NCBI GenBank assembly: GCA_035307385.1
Contig: DATGID010000004.1
Coordinates: 24,380 to 88,379 of the forward strand
Direction of reading: 5' to 3'
DNA from: DATBHW01 sp035307385
GTDB taxonomy: Bacteria; Chloroflexota; Ktedonobacteria; Ktedonobacterales; DATBGS01
DNA length: 64,000 nucleotides
Under the pieces are notes generated by a model. That model saw nothing but the letters and a program-made list of their open reading frames with translations, had not been told where the DNA came from and made no database searches. Below, one piece after another: positions 34,037 to 42,640 of this stretch (positions within the stretch are counted from its first letter, which is position 1; each line of letters starts with the position of its first letter). A program made the translations under genes and the position numbers.

Positions 34037-34328
34037 CGTGCCATCCTGTTCCAGAACGCGCCAGGAGCATGCTGGCCCACAGACAACTACACGTCAACAT
34101 CGTCCTGCCAGGAAGTATACCTGAAGTGCCCAAAGCCTGTCGCGCAATGCCGACCTTTGGTAGCCGGAAAGTACCAGCATTCTATCGGCTATAAGAAGCC
34201 CCGCAACATCTGCTTGACCTCGCCCGCAGCAAATGCGATACTCACGGCATCACAGCAGGCACACCCAGGCATACGACGCGCCTGAATGATTTTCAGACAA
34301 TGCTTTGTTTTTCACAGGGAGCGAGAGG

Positions 34329-35765
34329 ATGGCGAACGAGACGCAGCCAGGCAGGATACGCGCCGCCGCAGCGGTGACCCTGGGGCGATTATCCGGTGTG
34401 CTCAGCCGTCGCCTGCGCATGGGCGGCGGCACCAGCCTGCCTGGCACAGTGGCTCGCCGCGTTGACCCGACCATCGCCAGCCGCCTTTCGCGCCAGCTTG
34501 CCAAAGGCAGCATCATTGTCACAGCCACCAACGGCAAAACCACCACCTGCGGGCTAATCGCCGCGATTCTGCGGCAGGCCGGGCTGCGCGTCTGGCGCAA
34601 TCGTGAAGGCGCAAACCTCATCAACGGCGTCACCGCCGCGCTGATCATCCGCGCCAACCTGAATGGTCGCCTGCGCCGGGGTGAAAACACCATTGCCATC
34701 TTCGAGGTCGATGAAGCCGCCTTTCCCGCCGTCGTGCGCGAGTTGCAGCCGCGCGCCATCGTCATCAACAACCTCTTCCGCGACCAGCTTGACCGCTACG
34801 GGGAAGTCGAAACCGTCGCCACGCGCTGGCGCGAGACACTAGCCGAAGTGTCGCCGGAAACCATGCTGGTGCTCAACGCCGACGACCCCTCGATTGCCGC
34901 GCTCAGCGCCAGTTTTCGCGGGAAAGCGCTCTTTTACGGCATCGACGCTTCTCAACAGGCGATTCTGGCGGAAGGCAAGGCGGGAGAGCAAGGCCAGACC
35001 ATCGACGCCCGCACCTGCCCGAACTGCGGGGCCGACCTGGAATACAGCCTGCGCTTTTACAGCCATATCGGCCACTATACCTGCCCGAACTGCGGCCACA
35101 AGCGCCCCACACCTGCGCTCGTCGCCACGGAAGTCACCAAAGAGCAGTTTGACCGCCAGCGCGTCACCCTCAGCGGCGCTGAGGGCACGGGCGCGGCGCT
35201 GCTTGCCCTGCCCGGCTTCTATAATGTGTACAATGCGCTCGCTGCGGCCACCGTCGCCTCCGGGCTGGGCATCGAGTGGAGCGCCGTTCTGGCGGGCCTG
35301 GAACGTTTCCGACCGGCGTTTGGGCGCGGCGAAACGATTGAAGCCGAAGGGCGCACCCTGCGCCTGATGCTCGCCAAAAATCCCACCGGCTTTACCGAAG
35401 TGCTGCGCGCACTCTTCGCCGAAAATCCGGCAAAGCATCTGCTGTTAGCACTGAACGATAACGCCGCCGATGGGCGCGACATTTCCTGGGTTTGGGATGT
35501 CGATTTTGAGCAACTGGCGGGCAAAGACCTGGCGCTCACCATCTCGGGCATACGCGCCGATGATCTGGCCGTGCGCCTGAAATATGCAGGCGTCAGCGGC
35601 GCTGTCGAAGAGAACATTTCTGCCGCCCTGACGCGCGCCATCGAAGAGACGCCGCCTGGCGAAACGCTCTACATCGTGCCAACCTACACCGCCATGCTGG
35701 CCGTGCGCGGCGAACTAGAACGACGCGGCTATACAGCGCCCTACTGGGAGGGGAAAGATGCCTGA
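34329..35765 (+). CDS. murT: Lipid II isoglutaminyl synthase, Mur ligase subunit
   Basis: With GatD, amidates the D-Glu of lipid II to D-isoglutamine at the cytoplasmic membrane. The 478-residue product has the Mur-ligase P-loop TATNGKTTT (K70), the MurT zinc ribbon with C230, C233, C252 and C255, and the C-terminal DUF1727 region (about 330-470). GGGAG lies ahead of the ATG at 34329; an in-frame upstream ATG at 34305 lacks a site. The stop overlaps gatD by eight bases, so the two subunits are made together. The pair is found in Gram-positive bacteria and several Chloroflexota. Confidence 0.95.
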   Translation: MANETQPGRIRAAAAVTLGRLSGVLSRRLRMGGGTSLPGTVARRVDPTIASRLSRQLAKGSIIVTATNGKTTTCGLIAAILRQAGLRVWRNREGANLINGVTAALIIRANLNGRLRRGENTIAIFEVDEAAFPAVVRELQPRAIVINNLFRDQLDRYGEVETVATRWRETLAEVSPETMLVLNADDPSIAALSASFRGKALFYGIDASQQAILAEGKAGEQGQTIDARTCPNCGADLEYSLRFYSHIGHYTCPNCGHKRPTPALVATEVTKEQFDRQRVTLSGAEGTGAALLALPGFYNVYNALAAATVASGLGIEWSAVLAGLERFRPAFGRGETIEAEGRTLRLMLAKNPTGFTEVLRALFAENPAKHLLLALNDNAADGRDISWVWDVDFEQLAGKDLALTISGIRADDLAVRLKYAGVSGAVEENISAALTRAIEETPPGETLYIVPTYTAMLAVRGELERRGYTAPYWEGKDA

Positions 35766-36567
35766 TCGCGCCGCTCAGCCGTCCAGCAAAACCGAACAAA
35801 AGAGCCAGCCGCAGTATCGCCTGACGCTGGGGCATCTCTATCCCGATCAACTCAACCTCTATGGCGACCGGGGCAACATCCTGGTGCTGCGCCAGCGCTG
35901 TCGCTGGCGCGGCATCGACCTCCAGGTGCGCCCGCTGGGCGTCGGAGATGCACTAACGCCCGATGCATACGACCTGCTCTTCATTGGCGGTGGGCAGGAT
36001 AAAGAGCAAGCGCCCGTCGCCGACGACCTGCGCGAGATCAAAGCCCCTGGGCTGCGGGCCGCCATCGAGGCCGATATGCCGGTGCTGGCCGTCTGCGGCG
36101 GCTATCAACTGCTGGCCCATTACTATCGCCCTGCCGTTGGCCCCGACATGCCCGGCTTAGGCATCTTCGATGCCTGGACCATCCACAAAGGGCTGCGCGT
36201 GGCACGCTGCATCGGCAATATCGCCATCGAATGGCAGGGCCAGACGCTGGTGGGCTTCGAGAACCACGGCGGGCGCACCTATCTGGGCACTGCCAAGCCA
36301 CTGGGCAACGTGCTGGCCGGATACGGCAACAACAGCGAAGATCACACCGAAGGCGCGGTCTATCGCAACACCTTCGGCACCTATCTACATGGTTCGCTGC
36401 TCCCCAAGAATCCGCACTTCGCCGATCACCTGCTCGCCCTTGCGCTGCGCCGCAAATATGGCGCGGATGCCGTCTTGCCGCCGCTGGATGATACGCTGGA
36501 ATGGCGCGCGCACGAGACGATGCTCTGGCGTCTGAAAGTTCGCACTCCCAGACGCCAGAGCAACTGA
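35758..36567 (+). CDS. gatD: Lipid II isoglutaminyl synthase, glutamine amidotransferase subunit
   Basis: Supplies ammonia from glutamine to MurT. The 269-residue protein is a CobB/CobQ-like class I amidotransferase. The nucleophile C113 is in LAVCGGYQLL, and the His is in FGTYLHGSLL. FENHGGRTYLG is a GatD hallmark. It overlaps murT by eight bases. A 12-bp hairpin in its last codons probably terminates the transcript. Confidence 0.95.
   Translation: MPDRAAQPSSKTEQKSQPQYRLTLGHLYPDQLNLYGDRGNILVLRQRCRWRGIDLQVRPLGVGDALTPDAYDLLFIGGGQDKEQAPVADDLREIKAPGLRAAIEADMPVLAVCGGYQLLAHYYRPAVGPDMPGLGIFDAWTIHKGLRVARCIGNIAIEWQGQTLVGFENHGGRTYLGTAKPLGNVLAGYGNNSEDHTEGAVYRNTFGTYLHGSLLPKNPHFADHLLALALRRKYGADAVLPPLDDTLEWRAHETMLWRLKVRTPRRQSN
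36523..36560. terminator. Hairpin inside the 3' end of gatD
   Basis: CTCTGGCGTCTG (36523-36534) pairs with CAGACGCCAGAG (36549-36560). It lies just before the gatD stop, and the ABC transporter gene ends 13 bp beyond on the opposite strand, so it may serve both. Confidence 0.6.
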
Positions 36568-36580
36568 TCAAAAGCAGGCG

Positions 36581-38365
36581 TTATCCCGCCGCAACGGGAT
36601 TGTCGGCATCGTGCCACAGAGACCGCATCTCCGCGCAGTGCGCCAGCAAGAAAGCCAGCGTGCCCTCGGCTTCGACGTGGCCCTCCTTCAAGACGATAAT
36701 GTGATCGGCGCGGCGCAGCGCTTCGCGGCGGTGCGAGACCGCCAGACACGTCACCGTCCTGTCGGAGAACAGCCGCTCCCACAACAGCCGCTCCGTCTCC
36801 ACATCCAGCGCGCTAGACAGATCATCGATCACCAGCAATTCAGCGCCGCGCACCAGCATACGCGCCGCCGCCGCGCGCTGCACCTGCCCGCCGGACAGCT
36901 TGACGCCGCGTGTTCCCACAGGCGTCTCTAGTCCAGCCTCCAACGCCTGCACGTCGCGCTCAAGCACAGCGCCACGCACGGCAGCGGCCAGGGCCACCGG
37001 GTCATCGGGCAGCCCCAGCAGAATGTTTTGCTTGAGCGTCTCGCTGAACAGGCGCGGTGTCTGCGCCGTGTACGCCGCGTGCGGCGGCACGAAGAAAGAA
37101 GCCGCGTCATCCACCATGTGGCCGTTCCAGCGAATCTCGCCCGCCTCGCGTGGCAGCAAGCCCAGCAGGGTTTGCAGCAGCGTGGTCTTGCCCGCGCCGA
37201 CGCGCCCCGTCACCACCGTCAGGCTGCCGCGCGAGAGGCGCAGGTCCACATCGGCGATACCATGCCCCGACGACAGATGACGATAGGTCAGCCCGCGCGC
37301 CTCCACAAGCTCCAGGTGATCGGCCTCGCTGCGCACCGGAGCCACAACGACGGGCAAGGGTCCACGCAGATGCAGCGGCGCGTGCTCCACCAGCGCGCTC
37401 GGCGGAGCATCGCCCAGCAAGACATCCATGCGCGCGAAGGCGACCCCAGTCTGCTGATAGTGCGCCAGGAACTGGCCCAGGCTGGTGATAAAGTCGGCGA
37501 TGAAGCTCAGGTACAAGACAAACAGCGCAAAATCGCCCACCGTCAGGCTGCCGGAGCGCAGCGTGTTCGCCGCCAGCAGCATCACCAGCCCCACGCCCAT
37601 GCTCGCCGTGTTGGCTGTGATGGCGTCTAACGTCTGCGTCGCCAGACGATCAGCCAGCATGGCCTTGCGGCGCTGATCGTTCAGCCGCCGGAAGTGCGCC
37701 AGGGCGCGCTCTTCTGCGCCAGCAGCCTGGAGCGCCTGCGCCGCCGCCAGGATGTCGCCGATGGCTCCGGTAACCTGGCTGGTAGCCTGGCTGCTGGCCG
37801 CGCGATAGCGGCCCAGCGCACCGCTCGCCCGCCGCGCTACTATCGCCACAATCACCAGCGGCAGAATGGCAACCAGCGCCATGAGGGCGTCGATGTGCAG
37901 CAGCACCAGGAAGGCCCCCAGGGCCAATATGCCCTGGCCCGTAATCTCGTCAGACCAGTCTACGTTGTCCTCGGCATCATAGGCGTCGTCGCGGAAGCGG
38001 CTGATGGCCTCGCCGATGGAATAGGGCAGCGCGCGAGCGCCAGGCAAAGCCAGCAGCCGCCGCAGCAGGTTGCGGCGCACCAGCCCGCTCATCGTGAAGC
38101 GCATCATGATTTCAACAAAGCCAGCGCAGAGCCATATAGCCACCCGGCTGACGGCGAGCGCCACCAGCAGCACGACCAGCCCCGTCGCGCCACCAGGGAA
38201 GCGCGCCTGGCCGGTGAGCGTATCGAAGAAGGTCTGCACCAGCAGCCCCGTCAGCAGATACCACAGGCTGAACACGCCCCACAACATTGCGTGGAGCAGG
38301 TATAGCCAGAGCCGGTAGCGGGCCATGCGCATCAGATAGCGCCAGGTCGAAAGCGGCCTTTTCAT
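36581..38365 (-). CDS. ABC exporter half-transporter with degenerate ATP site
   Basis: A 594-residue half-transporter: six membrane helices (about 15-300) and an ATPase domain (about 350-590). Walker A is GRVGAGKTT and the signature is intact (LSGGQVQRAA). Walker B ends in VIDD, with Asp where the catalytic Glu normally stands, and the H-loop His is kept (AVSHRRE). Such a site binds ATP but hydrolyses poorly, which is characteristic of one half of heterodimeric exporters. Its start overlaps the other half by four bases. The cargo is unknown. Confidence 0.9.
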   Translation of the reverse strand: MKRPLSTWRYLMRMARYRLWLYLLHAMLWGVFSLWYLLTGLLVQTFFDTLTGQARFPGGATGLVVLLVALAVSRVAIWLCAGFVEIMMRFTMSGLVRRNLLRRLLALPGARALPYSIGEAISRFRDDAYDAEDNVDWSDEITGQGILALGAFLVLLHIDALMALVAILPLVIVAIVARRASGALGRYRAASSQATSQVTGAIGDILAAAQALQAAGAEERALAHFRRLNDQRRKAMLADRLATQTLDAITANTASMGVGLVMLLAANTLRSGSLTVGDFALFVLYLSFIADFITSLGQFLAHYQQTGVAFARMDVLLGDAPPSALVEHAPLHLRGPLPVVVAPVRSEADHLELVEARGLTYRHLSSGHGIADVDLRLSRGSLTVVTGRVGAGKTTLLQTLLGLLPREAGEIRWNGHMVDDAASFFVPPHAAYTAQTPRLFSETLKQNILLGLPDDPVALAAAVRGAVLERDVQALEAGLETPVGTRGVKLSGGQVQRAAAARMLVRGAELLVIDDLSSALDVETERLLWERLFSDRTVTCLAVSHRREALRRADHIIVLKEGHVEAEGTLAFLLAHCAEMRSLWHDADNPVAAG

Positions 38366-40116
38366 AACAGAACCTCCTCAGCAGCATCGACGCGCAGCAA
38401 CTCAGCAAAGCGCGAGGCAGGGTCGGCGGCCAGGGCACTCCTTGGCCCATGCTCGCGCACCTGCCCATCCTCCAGCACCAGAATGTCATCGGCGTAAGCG
38501 AGCGTGGAGAGCCGGTGCGCCACGATGATGCCCGTCCGGCCTTCGAGCAACCGGCTCAGCGCCATCTGCATCAGCCGGTCCGTAGCCGGGTCCAGGCGCG
38601 AAGACGGCTCGTCCAGAATAATCAAATCGGGATCGCGCAGCAGGATGCGCGCGCAGGCCAGCACCTGCGCCTGCCCGGCAGAAAGCCCGCCGTCGCCCGG
38701 CCCCAGCACGGTATCCAGCCCACGCGGCAGTTCACGCAGCCAATCGCCTAACCCCAGGACATCCAGCGCGGCCTTGATCTGCTCATCCGGCACGCTGTCG
38801 TCGAAGAGTGTCAGGTTGTCGCGCACGCTGGCCTGGAAGAGATGCACCTCCTGAGTGACCAGGCCGATGCGCTCGCGCACCGCCGCAAAGCGCACCGCGC
38901 GCAGGTCCACGCCGCCCAGGCGCACCACGCCCGCCAGCGGGTCATAGAAACGCAGCAACAGCCGCGTCAGCGTGGTCTTGCCGCTGCCGGTGCGCCCTAC
39001 CACCCCCAGCACGCGCCCTGGCTCCAGGCGCACACTCACGTCGCGCAGCACTGGGGCGTCCTCAGCGTAGCCAAACGAGACCCCATCCAGTTCCACCGAA
39101 AGCGGCCCAGGTGGCAGCGAGCCGCCGGGGCCGTCGACCAGGCGCGGCGTTGTCGCCAGCAGTGTCTCGATACGCCCTATGCTGGCGTCCGCCTGCTGGA
39201 AGTTCTGCACCTCCTTGCGAATCTGCTCGGTTGGCTGGACCAGCATCTCGGTGCACTGAAAAATCAGATACACCGCGCCGATGGTCAACGCGCCAGCATG
39301 GAACAGCAGCGCGCTCAGGGCAAAGGCTGCCGCCGTGCCCAGCGCAAACAGCCCGAAGCTGGTCGCGCCCAGGCCATAGCCCCACATCTGCGCCTTGCGC
39401 GTCACAGCCAGCCACGACCGCATCACCTCGGCGCAGCGGCGCAGCACAAACGCGCCCGCCCCGCTGGAGCGCACATCCTCCAGGCCAGCCAGATATTCGC
39501 CCAGAAAGCCATAGAAATCGGCGCTGGCCTGGCGCTCAGCCGCCCAGGAGGGCGTGGCAACGGCGCGAATGCGCAGCATGCCTGCCAGGCCCAGCGCCAC
39601 AAAGCCGCTCATCACCAGCCCGACCCACCAGTCCTCGTAATAGAGCAGCCCAAGCACACCCAGCATCAAGACACCGTTGCCCAGCACATAGACCACAAAG
39701 CGCGAAAAGAAGCGGGCCAGCGTCGCCACATCACCATCCACCCGCTCGATCAACTCGCCTGGCGTGTGGACCGTGTGAAAAGAGGCGTCCAGCCGCAGCA
39801 GGTGGGCCACCAGATCGGCGCGCATCTCGTTTGTGGCCGTCCAGCTTACTCGTTCAGCTACATAGGTTTCGGCGACCGCCAGACCCTGGCCCGCCAACGC
39901 CAGGCCCATGGTCAGCAGCGCCAGGAGAATCAAATCGTGCAGATTCCCGCCAGCGGTGGCCCGGTCGATGAACAGGCTTGCCACCAGCGGCGCGCCTACC
40001 TGCACGGCGATAGCGCCGCCCAGAATCACCGCCAGCAGGCCCATCCACGGCCACTGAGGCCGCAGATAACGAGCCAGCAGCCGCAGGTAGCGGTTCAATG
40101 CCCGTAAAAAGCGCAT
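38362..40116 (-). CDS. ABC exporter half-transporter with intact Walker B
   Basis: Partner subunit of 584 residues. The membrane domain occupies about 1-320, the ATPase about 345-580. Walker A is GRTGSGKTT, Walker B is IILDEPSSRLDP with the catalytic Glu, and the H-loop is VAHRLS. The signature reads LSAGQ where LSGGQ is usual, so the composite site paired with the other subunit is also altered. The start at 40116 has AGGAG five bases upstream; the frame is open to 40197 but that part reads as noise. It is the first gene of the pair and is transcribed from a promoter at about 40457-40429. Confidence 0.9.
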   Translation of the reverse strand: MRFLRALNRYLRLLARYLRPQWPWMGLLAVILGGAIAVQVGAPLVASLFIDRATAGGNLHDLILLALLTMGLALAGQGLAVAETYVAERVSWTATNEMRADLVAHLLRLDASFHTVHTPGELIERVDGDVATLARFFSRFVVYVLGNGVLMLGVLGLLYYEDWWVGLVMSGFVALGLAGMLRIRAVATPSWAAERQASADFYGFLGEYLAGLEDVRSSGAGAFVLRRCAEVMRSWLAVTRKAQMWGYGLGATSFGLFALGTAAAFALSALLFHAGALTIGAVYLIFQCTEMLVQPTEQIRKEVQNFQQADASIGRIETLLATTPRLVDGPGGSLPPGPLSVELDGVSFGYAEDAPVLRDVSVRLEPGRVLGVVGRTGSGKTTLTRLLLRFYDPLAGVVRLGGVDLRAVRFAAVRERIGLVTQEVHLFQASVRDNLTLFDDSVPDEQIKAALDVLGLGDWLRELPRGLDTVLGPGDGGLSAGQAQVLACARILLRDPDLIILDEPSSRLDPATDRLMQMALSRLLEGRTGIIVAHRLSTLAYADDILVLEDGQVREHGPRSALAADPASRFAELLRVDAAEEVLL

Positions 40117-40417
40117 GCAAACTCCTCGTCTTGCCGCAAACAGCAGGTACAGCCCTGCAAAGGAAAAAGAACAGCGGAACAGGCAGAGGCGATGCACCTG
40201 AGGGCGAGGAATCCATGAGCGGATTGGGACCGCACGCAGCGGAAAAGCTACTGGAGAGAAGAAGAGAAGAATCTGCTAATCATGCGCTGATGGGAATGCC
40301 AGAAGGAAGGCGCAGATCAGCGACAGACGCTTCTCGCTCGCGAGGTGCAACGTCTTGCAGTGGGGGTGATGGTTGTGGGCAAGACGGCACCTCCTTTGGG
40401 TTGGAAACAAACATATA

Positions 40418-40457
40418 TCACAAAGCTGAGTATACCAGAGTTTGTGACAGTTTGCAA
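40418..40457 (-). promoter_or_regulatory. Promoter and dyad upstream of the heterodimeric ABC exporter
   Basis: On the minus strand TTGCAA (40457-40452) and TATACT (40434-40429) are 17 nt apart. TCACAAA (40418-40424) and TTTGTGA (40441-40447) form a 7-bp dyad with a 16-nt centre that straddles the -10, a good repressor-site position. The rest of the 461-bp gap (40117-40577) shows no further gene. Confidence 0.65.
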
Positions 40458-40514
40458 GAGGTGGAATGTGGATTTCCAACTTTTTGCAAAGCCCTGGGTC
40501 ACTGAGATGAGGGC

Positions 40515-40565
40515 TTGACAAACCAGACACGGATAGTCTATCATAAGATATGCTTAGTCGGCTAA
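40515..40565 (+). promoter_or_regulatory. marR promoter and operator
   Basis: TTGACA (40515-40520) and TATCAT (40539-40544) have an 18-nt spacer. The near-palindrome TTAGTCGGCTAA at 40554-40565 follows at the expected start point. A perfect form, TTAGCCAGCTAA, is at 41079-41090 before the next gene. Confidence 0.7.
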
Positions 40566-40577
40566 ATGAGAGGAAAT

Positions 40578-41030
40578 ATGGACCACCAAACGGAATACGA
40601 GGGCTTCAATGTCCTGTTGGGCAGGATTGCCCGATTGCAGCGAAGCCAGATGAATGAGGCGCTGGCGGCCCTCGGCCTCTATGCTGGGCAGGAGATGGTT
40701 TTGTGGCACCTGTGGCGCGAAGACGGGCTGACGCAGTCGCAGATGATGGAGCGCATATGTGTGCAGCCCCCGACAGTCTCTAAGATGCTGGAGCGCATGG
40801 AGAAGGCAGGGCTGGTGACACGCCGCCCAGACACGGAGGACAGCCGTGTCTCGCGTGTGTATCTGACCGCGCAAGGTCGCCAGTGCGAGCAAGCCGTGCG
40901 TGATGTCTGGAGAAGCCTGGAACAGCGCATCACCGATGGGTTAATACTGGAAGAGCGCGTGCTGCTGCGCCGCCTGTTGTTACAGGTCCAGGAGAATTTG
41001 AGCCACTCGGCCACGCGCCAGCCAGGCTAG
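40578..41030 (+). CDS. MarR-family transcriptional regulator
   Basis: A 150-residue winged-helix regulator. The DNA-binding part contains LTQSQMMERICVQPPTVSKMLERMEKAGLVTRRPDTEDSRVSRVYLT, a textbook MarR pattern, with dimerisation helices at both ends. GAGAGGAAAT precedes the ATG at 40578. Matching palindromes lie in front of this gene and in front of the PPOX gene downstream, so it probably controls both. It is divergent from the ABC exporter, which could be a third target. Confidence 0.92.
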   Translation: MDHQTEYEGFNVLLGRIARLQRSQMNEALAALGLYAGQEMVLWHLWREDGLTQSQMMERICVQPPTVSKMLERMEKAGLVTRRPDTEDSRVSRVYLTAQGRQCEQAVRDVWRSLEQRITDGLILEERVLLRRLLLQVQENLSHSATRQPG

Positions 41031-41078
41031 GCTGAGTGGTTTCTGCCTGCGAAGAGAGGGCGCTTTTTAAGCATTTAG

Positions 41079-41090
41079 TTAGCCAGCTAA
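41079..41090 (+). promoter_or_regulatory. MarR-type operator before the PPOX gene
   Basis: TTAGCCAGCTAA is a perfect palindrome (5-bp arms, 2-nt centre) inside a larger ATTTAG...CTAAAT frame. It differs from the site before marR at two bases. Confidence 0.65.
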
Positions 41091-41120
41091 ATACATGTAG
41101 TAAAGAAAGGGAACCTGATC

Positions 41121-41540
41121 ATGAGCGTTTTTACCGACAACGAGCTTGAGTACCTGCGCAGTCAGCGCCTGGGCCGTCTGGCGACGGTGCGGCCCGATGG
41201 CAAACCTCAGGTTGCGCCGGTTGGGTTCCGCTACAATGCGGAACTGGATGTAATCGACATCGGCGGCAGGTTTATGAGCCAGTCGAAGAAGTTTCGCAAT
41301 CTCCAGCAGAACCCGAACGTCTCGCTGGTGATTGATGATGTGCTGCCGCCCTGGAAGCCGCGCGGCGTGGAGATTCGCGGGACGGCCCAAGCGCTGCCGA
41401 GCGGAGGGCAAGGGCTGTTTGGCTCAGCAAGCTATGCGGTTGACGACGCGCTGATTCGCATTACGCCAACACAGATTATTGGCTGGGGGTTAGATGAGGG
41501 GGACGGGTGGGCGCTGAATCGAAAGGTGGAACGGAAGTAA
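41121..41540 (+). CDS. PPOX-class F420-dependent oxidoreductase-like protein
   Basis: A 139-residue split-barrel flavin/deazaflavin-binding protein of the pyridoxamine-phosphate-oxidase fold. The N-terminal LGRLATVRPDGKPQVAPVGFRY and SKKFRNLQQNPNVSLVIDD are typical of the PPOX group annotated as F420-dependent. The dimeric barrel would bind FMN or F420 and reduce small molecules; which cofactor is used cannot be told from sequence. AAAGGG lies upstream of the ATG. A MarR operator precedes the gene. Confidence 0.85.
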   Translation: MSVFTDNELEYLRSQRLGRLATVRPDGKPQVAPVGFRYNAELDVIDIGGRFMSQSKKFRNLQQNPNVSLVIDDVLPPWKPRGVEIRGTAQALPSGGQGLFGSASYAVDDALIRITPTQIIGWGLDEGDGWALNRKVERK

Positions 41541-41656
41541 CGTTGCTGTGCCCTGCTTGACCCTCCTGTGGCGGTTGGCTATACTCACAAAAGGGAATGC
41601 ATCTCCAATGCCATCACTGGCAGCCAGACCAGGACTGAAGCAAAGGACTCGGTGGG

Positions 41657-42265
41657 ATGGAAATTAGCGAACCGGCTGAATACGCCCTCTTGGGGCTGCT
41701 CTGGGATGGACCCCAGCACGGCTATGAACTGCATCGCGCCTTCAGCGGCGACCAGGAGCTAGGCGCGATCTGCCGCCTGGAACAAAGCCAGTTGTACGCG
41801 TTCCTGAAAAAGCTGGAACACCTTGGCTACCTGGAAAGCACGCTGGAACCGCAGGAGGGCCGCCCGCCCCGGCGCGTGGTGGGCCTGACCACAAAGGGCA
41901 GAACCGTCTTTCGCCAGTGGATCGAGGCTCCGGTCCCGCGCCCACGCGAGGTACGGCTGCTCTTTCTGCTCAAACTCTACTTTGCGCGCGCCTTCGGAAC
42001 GCAAACCATCCGCGCCCTCATCACTCGTCAGATCGAGGCGTGCCAGGTCTTCGTGCAGAAGCTTCAGGAGGGCGCGCCCGAACTGGCAGGCAAAGGCAGC
42101 GCTCCATCAGGCGAAGCGCTCAAGGATTTTCGGGTCATCGTGCATCAGGCGCGCATCCGGCAGATCGAAGCAACCATTGGCTGGCTGGAAGAACTGCAAG
42201 GGCAGGCCGAAGGGATAGCGCTCTCGGCCTCGCGGGAAAAAAGCTCCAGCCAGCCTGGCCGCTGA
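41657..42265 (+). CDS. PadR-family transcriptional regulator
   Basis: A 202-residue regulator with the PadR winged helix at the N-terminus (EYALLGLLWDGPQHGYEL, then LEQSQLYAFLKKLEHLGYLES and the wing GRPPRRVVGLT). A C-terminal helical domain (about 95-185) belongs to the longer Vir/PadR group and mediates dimerisation. It lies 116 bp after the PPOX gene and has a strong terminator behind it. The target is unknown; the nearby exporter or PPOX gene is possible. Confidence 0.9.
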   Translation: MEISEPAEYALLGLLWDGPQHGYELHRAFSGDQELGAICRLEQSQLYAFLKKLEHLGYLESTLEPQEGRPPRRVVGLTTKGRTVFRQWIEAPVPRPREVRLLFLLKLYFARAFGTQTIRALITRQIEACQVFVQKLQEGAPELAGKGSAPSGEALKDFRVIVHQARIRQIEATIGWLEELQGQAEGIALSASREKSSSQPGR

Positions 42266-42268
42266 GCA

Positions 42269-42317
42269 AAACGAAGAGACCCTCCTTTGCTTCTGGCTGG
42301 GGAGGGTCTCCTCGTTT
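42269..42317. terminator. Terminator between the PadR gene and the small membrane protein gene
   Basis: AAACGAAGAGACCCTCC (42269-42285) pairs with GGAGGGTCTCCTCGTTT (42301-42317) with one mismatch around a 15-nt loop. With A and T runs at its ends it can work in both directions. Confidence 0.85.
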
Positions 42318-42352
42318 CGGAAAGCTATGCTATTTCAGCAGGCGTCCAGCGG

Positions 42353-42478
42353 CTATTTATGGAATTGCAAACCAACCTTTGGATCGCCGGTGTAAATGTG
42401 ATACGCCCACAAAGCGGCAAATCCCAGGCAAGCAAGACCAAACAAGCTGACAACCGAGACGCCATACCACCTGACCAT
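42353..42478 (-). CDS. 41-residue single-helix membrane protein
   Basis: A short frame with a strong ribosome site: AAAAGGAG lies five bases before the ATG at 42478. The product has one hydrophobic helix (about residues 5-27, ending WAYHIYTGD) and a short polar tail ending in His-Lys. A terminator hairpin follows the stop on this strand. It is downstream of the GH13 gene but 160 bp away. No family is recognised; it could be a small regulator or subunit of a membrane complex. Confidence 0.65.
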   Translation of the reverse strand: MVRWYGVSVVSLFGLACLGFAALWAYHIYTGDPKVGLQFHK

Positions 42479-42640
42479 GGCAACTCCTTTTCTGTCTGAA
42501 GCGATTCAGCAATACGTCACCGTTCGTTGCCGTCGCGCCCCGCTGCGGGGCCGCTGCCAGACAACCTGAGCGCCGACAGCGTGACCGGCAAAACAGTTCC
42601 ATCTTCTGCACGAAGCGCGCCAGAGCAGCCTGGCGGGCGC

